From: Alentia gelatinosa
Taxonomy: Eukaryota; Annelida; Polychaeta; Phyllodocida; Polynoidae
Reading direction: 5' to 3'
DNA: 64,000 bases
Assembly (NCBI GenBank): GCA_950022655.1
Contig: OX465579.1
Location: forward strand, 180,729,949 to 180,793,948
In this document: positions 13,303 through 22,804 of the stretch, piece after piece
How positions within the stretch are numbered: the first letter of the stretch is position 1
How the letters are laid out: every line of letters begins with the position of its first letter
Program-made: the position numbers and the translations under genes
Notes under the pieces: model-generated
Database searches by the model: none
Told to the model about the DNA's origin: nothing
What the model saw: the letters and a program-made list of their open reading frames with translations, nothing else

Positions 13303-14225
13303 ATATCATCATGACTGACCCAGTTACATATCATCATGACTGACCCAGTTACATATCATCACGACTGACCCAGTTATATATCATCACGACTGACCCAGTT
13401 ACAAATCACCATGACTGACCCAGTTACATATCATCATGACTGACCCAGTTACATATCACCATGACTGACCCAGTTACATATCATCACGACTGACCCAGTT
13501 ACAAATCACCATGACTGACCCAGTTACATATCATCACGACTGACCCAGTTATATATCATCACGACTGACCCAGTTACAAATCACCATGACTGACCCAGTT
13601 ACATATCATCATGACTGACCCAGTTACATATCACCATGACTGACCCAGTTACATATCACCATGACTGACCCAGTTACATATCACCATGACTGACCCAGTT
13701 ACATATCACCATGACTGACCCAGTTATGTATCACCATGACTGACCCAGTTACAAATCACCATGACTGACCCAGTTACATATCATCATGACTGACCCAGTT
13801 ACATATCACCATGACTGACCCAGTTACATATCACCATGACTGACCCAGTTACATATCACCATGACTGACCCAGTTACATATCACCATGACTGACCCAGTT
13901 ATATATCATCATGACTGACCCAGTTATATATCACCATGACTGACCCAGTTACATATCATCCTGACTGACCCGGTTACATATCATCATGACAGACCCAGTT
14001 ATATATCACCATGACTGACCCAGTTACATATCATCATGACTGACCCGGTTATATATCACCATGACTGACCCAGTTACATATCATCATGACAGACCCGGTT
14101 ATATATCATCATGACTGACCCAGTTATATATCACCATGACTGACCCAGTTACATATCATCCTGACTGACCCAGTTACATATCATCATGACAGACCAGGTT
14201 ACATATCATCACGACTGACCCAGTT
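13303..14225. repeat. 25-bp minisatellite, left part (about 37 units)
   Basis: The unit is ACATATCATCAYGACTGACC followed by CAGTT, exactly 25 bp between successive CAGTT ends. Copies vary by C/T and A/T changes. The array is interrupted by a retrotransposon after 14225 and resumes at 15748 with the next base of the unit. Confidence 0.97.
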
Positions 14226-15386
14226 TTTAACTTAACTCGTACCTTATTAGAAAATGAAAATGACAACAAAATCTCAATAGCCCTCTATGTTGACATACAA
14301 AAAGCTTTTGACTGCGTTGATCACTCCTTACTCCTTTTTAAACTGTCGGAAACTGGAATCTGCCCGAACGTGCTAAACTGGTTTAAATCATATCTAACAA
14401 ATAGGAAATTTCACACAAACTATGGATCGGCAAAATCGAATCTAGCCAGTGTCAAATTCGGGATACCTCAGGGTTCCATACTGGGCCCTCTGCTATTCCT
14501 TATTTACATTAATGATCTTACAATTTCTGAAGATAATGCAACCTTTTTAATGTACGCCGATGATCTCGTTGTAATTTCCAGTGACAAAGACCTCAAAAAA
14601 GCTGAAGAAAAGATGCAAAGTGCTATTCAACACTTAGAAATCTGGTATCCAGCCAATAGGCTAACTATAAACGCAAACAAAACTAGACTAGTCTACCATG
14701 CCCCAATGAAAAAATTAAAAAGGTTAAACAAAGGTGTATTACGAATAAATAGCACTGTAATTCAAACCAGTAATGAAATGAAATACTTAGGAGCTATTAT
14801 CGACGGGCCGTTAAATTTTGAAAAACATGCGGATCTACTTACTAAAAAACTGAATGAAAAGCTAACATCTTTTGTGAAAATTAGAAAACTATTCGATTTC
14901 CAAACTGCTAAAAAAATCGCTAAATGCTGTCTACTCCCTCTCACCGACCATTGTGCCTTCCTATTAGAAGGAACACCTAAGAAGAATCAGAGAAAGATAG
15001 ATAGACCAATATCAAGGACACTACGAACTGTGGTTGGAAAAAAGGCTTTTGTGAACAATAGATTTATGAGCACTGAAAACCTGTTCATTAAATGCAATGT
15101 GGAAAGTATTCGGGATCGCAGAATTTCACTCCTGGGAATAATCAAATCTCTGTATAACGCAGACCTACTAGATAATGATCAGTTACAAACGTCAACACAA
15201 ACAAGAAGTTCGGTAAAAAACATTGCTAGAATGGAACGACCTAGGACAGAAAAATTTAGAAAGAGTAGTGTATATCAGGGACTAAAAATTTGGAACAGCT
15301 TGAGTAAGGAGGCACAAATTACTAAATCTAAAAAACTGTTTAGGCTGGAAGTCCTTAACATTTTCCATCAAAACCTAGATATTTGA
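14226..15386 (+). pseudogene. Partial reverse transcriptase ORF of the LINE
   Basis: The frame is open from the insertion edge to the stop at 15384-15386, about 386 codons; the first internal Met is at 14370. Visible RT motifs in order are YVDIQKAFD (palm, first catalytic Asp), NWFKSYLTNR, GIPQGSILGPLLF, and MYADDLV (catalytic YADD). A C-terminal SVYQGLKIWNSLSKEAQ block is typical of LINE RT tails. The endonuclease, ORF1 and N-terminal RT parts are missing, so this copy is dead although the remaining RT frame has no internal stop, which suggests a fairly recent insertion. Confidence 0.93.
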
Positions 15387-15747
15387 GTTGACTTAAACAT
15401 GTTATGTGTAACTTTGGAGATGTACTATGGAGAATTATTGTATAATACATATACTGGCAAGGCTAACTGTTTGATGTACATAAATGTTATCTCGAAGAGT
15501 AATAATTAATTATCGGGCATATAAAGGTATTGTTATCAGTATTATATATTTGTTATTCATAATATATTATGGACTTAGTCTGCACCCGGTAATGTCACTA
15601 TAAAAGAAAACTCCATCTGTATCTTTTCTCATTTACTTACCTGTTCATATCACCTGTTTATGTTCTGTTGTTATCACCCTTTATTTGTGCGGAAGAACGA
15701 TGTATCCTCATCGAACACAAAGATGAAATTAAAAAAAAAACAAAAAA
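14226..15747 (+). mobile_element. 5'-truncated non-LTR retrotransposon with A-rich tail
   Basis: A 1.52-kb insertion lies inside the 25-bp minisatellite. It begins abruptly within reverse-transcriptase coding sequence, carries about 360 bp of 3' UTR after the stop, and ends GATGAAATTA plus an A-rich tail. The 5' truncation and A tail are typical of target-primed LINE integration. The flank reads ...CCAGTT | ACATATC..., the normal unit junction, so a target-site duplication cannot be told from the repeat. The superfamily is CR1/jockey-like by overall look; a tree would be needed to assign the clade. Confidence 0.9.
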
Positions 15748-16020
15748 ACATATCATCACGACTGACCCAGTTACATATCATCCTGAATGACCCAGTTACA
15801 TATCATCATGACTGACCCAGTTACATATCAGCATGACTGACCCAGTTACATATCATCCTGAATGACACAGTTACATATCATCACGACTGACCCAGTTATA
15901 TATCATCATGACTGACCCAGTTACATATCATCATGACTGACCTGGTTAAATATCATCATGGCTGACCCAGTTACATATCATGACTGACCCAGTTACATAT
16001 CATCATAACTGATCCAGTTT
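15748..16020. repeat. 25-bp minisatellite, right part (about 11 units)
   Basis: The same units continue on the far side of the LINE insertion, somewhat more diverged (CCTGAATGACCCAG, a deleted copy near 15979). The array decays into unique sequence by 16020. Confidence 0.95.
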
Positions 16021-16024
16021 ACAC

Positions 16025-16215
16025 CGGCTGATGTGAAATGCATTGAAGGGTAATATTTGTCATCATGAAGGTAAATTCACGGATAGAATGTCGGGAAGGG
16101 TAGTATCTATTATCATGAATGTAATATGCACCGATAGAATATAAGTAAGGGTAGTATCTATTATCATGAATGTAATATGCACCGATAGAATGTCGGGACG
16201 GGTCTATCATTAGTT
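16025..16215. repeat. Short ~62-bp tandem repeat, 3 diverged copies
   Basis: Three copies of a segment containing AAGGGTAGTATCTATTATCA and CACCGATAGAATGTCGGGA. The minus-strand 77-residue ORF across it is repeat-derived. Confidence 0.75.
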
Positions 16216-16280
16216 TAACCAAATTAGTTAGTTTTTCACCAAATATAACCAAATTAGTTAGTTTAATTAGTTTAACAAAT

Positions 16281-16427
16281 TTAGAAATTTATAAGAAAAG
16301 CGTAGAATATCAAAGAGCCACTGTCTGGAACAGAATGCCTCACATCCTAAGATCGACACCTACCTATAAAGAATTTAAAAACCTGACAACAAAGGAGATG
16401 ATGGAGTCTGTACCCACTATCGTCTAA
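16281..16427 (+). pseudogene. C-terminal remnant of a second LINE reverse transcriptase
   Basis: 49 codons in frame to TAA contain KKSVEYQRATVWNRMPHIL followed by RSTPTYKEFKNL. The pattern Y-x-R-A-x-x-W-N-x-(M/L)-P followed by T-x-x-x-F-K is the familiar end of non-LTR RT proteins. It is not the same family as the 14226 element: the residues differ. No catalytic region remains. Confidence 0.65.
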
Positions 16428-16490
16428 AGTTCTCCGTATTAGCCTGTAAGATAACACATAACATGACATACTATAAAGAAATGTCACGAC

Positions 16491-16607
16491 ATTTCATATG
16501 ATTGTTTATATGGCATGAGTTGTCTACGCGGAATGATATCACGAAGCGGAGCTGAGTGATATCTGTAGCAGAAGACAACGAATGCCATGTAAACAATCAT
16601 ATGAAAT
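16491..16607. mobile_element. Foldback (MITE-like) element, ~35-bp inverted repeats
   Basis: Left arm 16491-16525 (starts ATTTCATATGATTGTTTA) is nearly the reverse complement of right arm 16573-16607 (AGACAACGAATGCCATG...ATGAAAT), with about three mismatches. The 47-bp centre has its own inner inverted repeat, GATATCAC/GTGATATC. No ORF is present. The structure fits a small non-autonomous DNA transposon; the target duplication is unclear. Confidence 0.7.
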
Positions 16608-16620
16608 TGAGTGGCATTTA

Positions 16621-16754
16621 GATTTATCCTACCCCATCACATGTTTTTAACCTCATATGTCACCCGTGGCATATAAATAATTTATGGCATAACCATGGCA
16701 TACAGTCACACCATGTTAAGCCTATGGAGATTTATATGAGGGGTAGGATAAATC
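16621..16754. mobile_element. Second small element with terminal inverted repeats
   Basis: GATTTATCCTACCCC at 16621-16635 is inverted at 16740-16754 (GGGGTAGGATAAATC), enclosing about 104 bp of AT-rich non-coding sequence. Possibly a MITE, or the outer part of a composite with the foldback just upstream. Confidence 0.5.
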
Positions 16755-17257
16755 ATAATACATCCTAATACATCCTAATACATCATAATACAGAATTTCA
16801 TAGTATTTCATTGCAAGACAGACAGAAACAGTCATGGTATATGAGATAATAACCACTTGTTTATTCATAAATTATGAAGGAAGCTGATGGAAACCAGCGA
16901 ACTTAGTCGCTGAACAGCGTACCTACTTTATGTGCCAACGGATTATACTAACTGAATTTGTAAATGTTATAAATCGAAATAAAGAAACTTGTCAACAACA
17001 ACAAAAATAGTATAACCCACATTTCTCAAAATTCTGATAAGACTGATGCAGGAATTCTGATTGATAGCCACGTTGTAGGCGAGGCTCTCACTACTCTGAT
17101 TTGACTATACGTTCCGCGTTCCCACAAGCGTTCCCACTAGCGTGAATCCCCATATCAGTGTATTCCATCCAGCGTAACTCCGGTGTCCAGTTCCGTACCA
17201 GTGAATTCGATAGCGCTACGGTCCCGGGCCCGCCCGCCAGTGTGGCGGTCAGGTTTA
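16755..17257. other. Unique sequence, no gene recognised
   Basis: Starts with a few CATCCTAATA repeats. An AATAAAG motif near 16979, followed by a CAACAACAAC tail, could be the 3' end of a retroelement related to the remnant at 16281. Otherwise unremarkable. Confidence 0.4.
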
Positions 17258-17395
17258 TCCAGTGTAGGGTGAGGGTGAAGGTGAGGGTCAGGGTGAGGGT
17301 TAGGTTAAGGTTTATGTTAGTAGGTTGTTAGGATAGGGAGAGGGTGAGGGTTGGGTTAGGTTAAGGTTAATGTTAGTAAGTTTTTGGGGAGGGTG
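17258..17395. repeat. GGGTGA/GGGTTAGG-like G-rich tract
   Basis: Irregular GTGAGGGTGAGGGT and GGGTTAGGTTAAGG motifs. It resembles telomere-type repeats but is not a regular TTAGGG array. Repeated G3 runs give G-quadruplex potential. Confidence 0.8.
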
Positions 17396-17664
17396 AGGGC
17401 GGGACGGCCGGGACGGCGGACGGCGGACGGGCGGGACGGCGGACGGGCGGGACGGGCGGGACGGCGGGACGGCGGACGGGCAGGACGGGCGGGACGGCGG
17501 ACGGGCGGGACGGCGGACGGGCGGGACGGCGGACGGGCGGGACGGCGGACGGGCGGGACGGCGGACGGGCGGGACGGGCGGGCGGGCGGGACGGCGGACG
17601 GGCAGGACGGGCAGGACGGGCGGGACGGCGGACGGGCGGGACGGCGGACGGGCGGGACCGCGGG
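17396..17664. repeat. Extremely GC-rich GGGACGGCGGACGGGC minisatellite
   Basis: About 270 bp built only from GGGACGGC, GGACGGGC and GGGCGGGA pieces, with over 25 G3 runs on the plus strand. Both strands give Arg/Gly or Pro/Ser/Arg low-complexity ORFs (103 and 156 residues), which I reject as genes. Confidence 0.95.
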
Positions 17665-17744
17665 TAGTATGGAATTCCCCCGTTTCGCGGACTGAAACTG
17701 GCGCAGTATTGAATTCCCTGGTATTGGCATTGTTTCGTGTATCA

Positions 17745-18512
17745 TGCCCCGTGCCAAGGCTCCGTCTTGTGAATAGTTAAATGAATAATCATCCCTGATA
17801 CTCCCCCTATAGGTGCCCCGTGACAAGGCTCAGTCTTGTGAATAGTTAAATAAATAATCATCCCTGATACACCCCCTATAGGTGCCCCGTGACAAGGCTC
17901 CGTCTTGTGAATAGTTATATGAATAATCATCCCTGATACTCCCCCTATAGGTGCCCCGTGACAAGGCTCTGTCTTGTAAATAGTTAAATAAATGCTCATC
18001 CCTGATACTCCCCCTATAGGTGCCCCGTGCCAAGGCTACGTCTTGTGAATAGTTAAATAAATAATCATCCCTGATACTCCCCCTATAGGTGCCCCGTGAC
18101 AAGGCTCAGTCTTGTGAATAGTTAAATAAATAATCATCCCTGATACACCCCCTATAGGTGCCCCGTGACAAGGCTCCGTCTTGTGAATAGTTATATGAAT
18201 AATCATCCCTGATACTCCCCCTATAGGTGCCCCGTGACAAGGCTCCGTCTTGTAAATAGTTATATGAATAATCATCCCTGATACTCCCCCTATAGGTGCC
18301 CCGTGACAAGGCTCCGTCTTGTGAATAGTTATATGAATAATCATCCCTGATACTCCCCCTATAGGTGCCCCGTGACAAGGCTACGTCTTGTAAATAGTTA
18401 AATAAATGCTCATCCCTGATACTCCCCCTATAGGTTCCCCGTGACACGGCTACGTCTTGTAAATAGTTAAATAAATGCTCATCCCTGATACTCCCCCTAT
18501 AGGTGCCCCGTA
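17745..18512. repeat. 69-bp minisatellite, about 11 units
   Basis: Each unit contains CCCCCTATAGGTGCCCCGTG, then CAAGGCTCCGTCTTGT and AATCATCCCTGATA. Because 69 is a multiple of three, the minus strand shows repeated 23-residue ORFs in two frames (HGAPIGGVSGMII or RGTYRGSIRDD); these are repeat artefacts. Confidence 0.96.
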
Positions 18513-18628
18513 TACCGTACATTGTTATACGTAACATGTTGTGACTTTGGCTGAGTAGTGGCTTGCACTTTGGTAATGGGTTTATAAGTACAGCATATAT
18601 TCTGGTGAATAATGAATATAGAACAACA

Positions 18629-18706
18629 TACCATGGCCGTGCACGAAAGTCGAGAGTGTTTTTTCACGTCCACGCTCTCGTCTTTTATGATGTACGGCCA
18701 CGGTAG
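18629..18706. other. Imperfect inverted repeat / hairpin
   Basis: ACCATGGCCGTGCAC followed by AGTCGAGAGTG pairs with CACGCTCTCGTC followed by GTACGGCCACGGT, leaving only a short TTTTTTCACGTC-type loop. It could be a foldback remnant. Confidence 0.5.
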
Positions 18707-18791
18707 GGTTTTACCTTTACGGTCATGGTAGGTTTGTGTTTTTTTATAATTATCTTAGTACCAGGTTCTTCTTGGCAAAAAGTAAAACTGA

Positions 18792-19120
18792 GACAGAGAG
18801 ATATCTGCCATTTGATATAGACATTTAGACAGACAGATACAGACAGAGAGAAATAGAAACAGATTGACAGACAGACAGAGACAGACAAACATACAGACAG
18901 AGACAGAGATAAAGAGACAAACAGATAGACGGAGAGATAGAGACAGAGAGACAGGCCGACAGAGACCAACAAAGTCAGACAGAGAGACAGATAGACACAA
19001 ACAGACACAGACAGACACTGACAGACAGGCAGAGACAGAAAGAGAGGAATAGAGACAGACATACACAGACAGACGGACACAGACAGACACAGACAGACAC
19101 AGACACAGACAGACAGTAAC
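18792..19120. repeat. CAGA-rich microsatellite region
   Basis: Interrupted GACA/CAGA/GAGA repeats that merge into the ACACACAGACAGACAG part of the next array. ORFs on either strand are simple-sequence artefacts. Confidence 0.93.
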
Positions 19121-21480
19121 AAGGACAGAGATATGACCTCGTACTCTCACTGATCTCTCCCTCTATTTGATCTCAGAGGTAAACAGTTCAATAGAGTTAT
19201 TTATAGACACACACAGACAGACAGTAACAAGGACAGAGATATGACCTCGTACTCTCACTGTTCTCTCCCTCTATTTGATCTCAGAGGTAAACAGTTCAAT
19301 AGAGTTATTTATAGACACACACAGACAGACAGTAACAAGGACAGAGAGATGACCTCGTACTCTCACTGATCTCTCCCTCTATTTGATCTCAGAGGTAAAC
19401 AGTTCAATAGAGTTATTTATAGACACACAGACAGACAGTAACAAGGACAGAGATATGACCTCGTACTCTCACTGATCTCTCCCTCTATTTGATCTCAGAG
19501 GTTAACAGTTCAATAGAGTTATTTATAGACACACAGACAGACAGACAGTAACAAAGACAGAGAGATGACCTCGTACTCTCACTGTTCTCTCCCTCTATTT
19601 GATCTCAGAGGTAAACAGTTCAATAGAGTTATTTATAGACACACACAGACAGACAGTAACAAGGACAGAGAGATGACCTCGTACTCTCACTGTTCTCTCC
19701 CTCTATTTGATCTCAGAGGTAAACAGTTCAATAGAGTTATTTATAGACACACACAGACAGACAGTAACAAGGACAGAGAGATGACCTCGTACTCTCACTG
19801 TTCTCTCCCTCTATTTGATCTCAGAGGTAAACAGTTCAATAGAGTTATTACACACAGACACAGACAGACAGTAACAAGGACAGAGATATGACCTCGTACT
19901 CTCACTGTTCTCTCCCTCTATTTGATCTCAGAGGTAAACAGTTCAATAGAGTTATTTATAGACACACACAGACAGACAGTAACAAGGACAGAGAGATGAC
20001 CTCGTACTCTCACTGATCTCTCCCTCTATTTGATCTCAGAGGTAAACAGTTCAATAGAGTTATTTATAGACACACACAGACAGACAGTAACAAGGACAGA
20101 GATATGACCTCGTACTCTCACTGATCTCTCCCTCTATTTGATCTCAGAGGTAAACAGTTCAATAGAGTTATTTATAGACACACACAGACAGACAGTAACA
20201 AGGACAGAGAGATGACCTCGTACTCTCACTGATCTCTCCCTCTATTTGATCTCAGAGGTAAACAGTTCAATAGAGTTATTTATAGACACACACAGACAGA
20301 CAGTAACAAGGACAGAGAGATGACCTCATACTCTCACTGATCTCTCCCTCTATTTGATCTCAGAGGTAAACAGTTCAATAGAGTTATTTATAGACACACA
20401 CAGACAGACAGTAACAAGGACAGAGATATGACCTCGTTCTCTCACTGATCTCTCCCTCTATTTGATCTCAGAGGTAAACAGTTCAATAGATTTATTTATA
20501 GACACAGACAGACAGTAACAAGGACAGAGAGATGACCTTGTACTCTCACTGTTCTCTCCCTCTATTTGATCTCAGAGTTAAGGTTCAATAGAGTTATTTA
20601 TAGACACACACAGACAGTAACAAGGACAGAGAGATGACCTCGTACTCTCACTGATCTCTCCCTCTATTTGATCTCAGAGGTAAACAGTTCAATAGAGTTA
20701 TTTATAGACACACACAGACAGACAGTAACAAGGACAGAGAGATGACCTCGTACTCTCACTGATCTCTCCCTCTATTTGATCTCAGAGGTAAACAGTTCAA
20801 TAGAGTTATTTATAGACACACACAGACAGACAGTAACAAGGACAGAGAGATGACCTCGTACTCTCACTGTTCTCTCCCTCTATTTGATCTCAGAGGTAAA
20901 CAGTTCAATAGAGTTATTTATAGACACACACAGACAGACAGTAACAAGGACAGAGAGATGACCTCGTACTCTCACTGTTCTCTCCCTCTATTTGATCTCA
21001 GAGGTAAACAGTTCAATAGAGTTATTTATAGACACACACAGACAGTAACAAGGACAGAGAGATGACCTCGTACTCTCACTGATCTCTCCCTCTATTTGAT
21101 CTCAGAGGTAAACAGTTCAATAGAGTTATTTATAGACACACAGACAGACAGACAGTAACAAGGACAGAGAGATGACCTCGTACTCTCACTGATCTCTCCC
21201 TCTATTTGATCTCAGAGGTTAACAGTTCAATAGAGTTATTTATAGACACACACAGACAGACAGTAACAAGGACAGAGAGATGACCTCGTACTCTCACTGT
21301 TCTCTCCCTCTATTTGATCTCAGAGGTAAACAGTTCAATAGAGTTATTTATAGACACACACAGACAGACAGTAACAAGGACAGAGAGATGACCTCGTACT
21401 CTCACTGATCTCTCCCTCTATTTGATCTCAGAGGTTAACAGTTCAATAGAGTTATTTATAGACACACACAGACAGACAGT
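19085..21480. repeat. 108-bp tandem array, about 22 units, with splice-like core
   Basis: Units run from CACACACAGACAGACAGTAA through ATGACCTCGTACTCTCACTG and a pyrimidine tract (TCTCTCCCTCTATTTGATCT) to CAGAGGTAAACAG. The last part places a 3' splice-site-like sequence directly against a 5' splice-site-like one (polypyrimidine...CAGAG|GTAAAC). Successive units are 108 bp apart with small deletions in the CAGA part. The ORFs inside it are repeats. Confidence 0.97.
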
Positions 21481-21766
21481 TAAGGTTTTACCGAGAAAGT
21501 TGACTCTGTATAGACATGTAAAATGCAGCAGAAACAAGACATGCACTGTTTGAAACGGACGTGATGTGGAACTGAACTGATCGGTGATAGTCTCCATTTA
21601 CTAAACACGCATGAGGAAAAAGACACTCAAGTGACAGCAGTCTTATATAAAACTGAGTCAAGAATCGTCTAAATAGAAAATACTCCAGGGCCATCCATAA
21701 AGTATGTACGCAAATGTTCCTGTCAAATTGACCCCCCCCCAACTCCTCTGTTGCACAGCATACTCT
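21481..21766. other. Unique island with an inverted copy of the next array's motif
   Basis: Near 21686-21712 it reads GGGCCATCCATAAAGTATGT followed by ACGC. Its reverse complement (GCGTACATACTTTATGG followed by ATGGCCC) closely resembles the unit of the array that starts at 21767. No coding exon is evident. Confidence 0.5.
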
Positions 21767-22540
21767 TCTCATGGACCCCCCTTATTGGGTATGTACCTTT
21801 ACTGGACCCCCCTTATTGCGTATGTACCTTTACTGGACCCCCCCCTTATTGGGTATGTACCTTTACTGGACCCCCCCTTATTGGGTATGTACCTTTACTG
21901 GACCCCCCTTATTGCGTATGTACCTTTACTGGACCCCCCCTTATTGCATATGTACCTTTACTGGACCCCCCTTATTGCGTTTGTACCTTTACTGGACCCC
22001 CCCTTATTGCGTATGTACCTTTACTGGACCCCCCCTTATTGCGTATGTACCTTTACTGGACCCCCCTTATTGCATATGTACCTTTACTGGACCCCCTTAT
22101 TGCGTATGTACCTTTACTGGACCCCCCCTTATTGGGTATGTACCTTTACTGGACCCCCCCTTATTGGGTATGTACCTTTACTGGACCCCCCCTTATTGCG
22201 TATGTACCTTTACTGGACCCCCCCTTATTGCATATGTACCTTTACTGGACCCCCCTTATTGCGTTTGTACCTTTACTGGACCCCCCCTTATTGCGTATGT
22301 ACCTTTACTGGACCCCCCTTATTGCGTATGTACCTTTACTGGACCCCCCTTATTGCGTATGTACCTTTACTGGACCCCCCTTATTGCGTATGTACCTTTA
22401 CTGGACCCCCCCTTATTGCGTATGTACCTTTACTGGACCCCCCCTTATTGGGTATGTACCTTTACTGGACCCCCCCTTACTGGTATGTACCTTTACTGGA
22501 CCCCCCCCCTTATTGCGTATGTACCTTTACTGGACCCCCC
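21767..22540. repeat. 31-33 bp array with C6-C9 tracts, about 24 units
   Basis: The unit is CCCCCCTTATTGCGTATGTA followed by CCTTTACTGGA; length varies through the C-run (5 to 9). All three plus-strand frames are open for 270-290 residues for this reason alone, so none is called a gene. Confidence 0.97.
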
Positions 22541-22804
22541 ATTTCCATCACCGAAAGCAGGATTCATAAGTAGGCATGATGTACCGAGACCGGTGACTTC
22601 TCCCCTTTACTTTAGTCTCTGACAAGTTTCAACTGCTACTTAAATCTAGCAGCAGAGTGTCTCACCAAAATGCCCCGGTGAATTTAAACATGTCTGAAAT
22701 CAAAATCTCCTGAGATTCTCTAATTTGGGGATGGAATTTGTTGGGTACCATTACCCCTATCAATCTTAAGTCCCTACCATCTAGACCAGTGTATCAACCA
22801 ACAG
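22541..22804. other. Unique island, nothing recognised
   Basis: About 260 bp without repeats or a supported ORF beyond the edge of the flanking low-complexity frames. Confidence 0.5.

Noticed and set aside
17258..17395. Interstitial telomere
   Set aside because: GGGTTAGG occurs but not as a regular TTAGGG array; GGGTGA words dominate.
17356..17826. Pro/Arg-rich and Gly/Arg-rich ORFs
   Set aside because: Low-complexity GGGACGGC repeat; no codon structure.
21704..22622. Three overlapping ORFs of 272-289 codons in all plus frames
   Set aside because: All frames are open because of the 31-33 bp C-rich unit; no frame is favoured.
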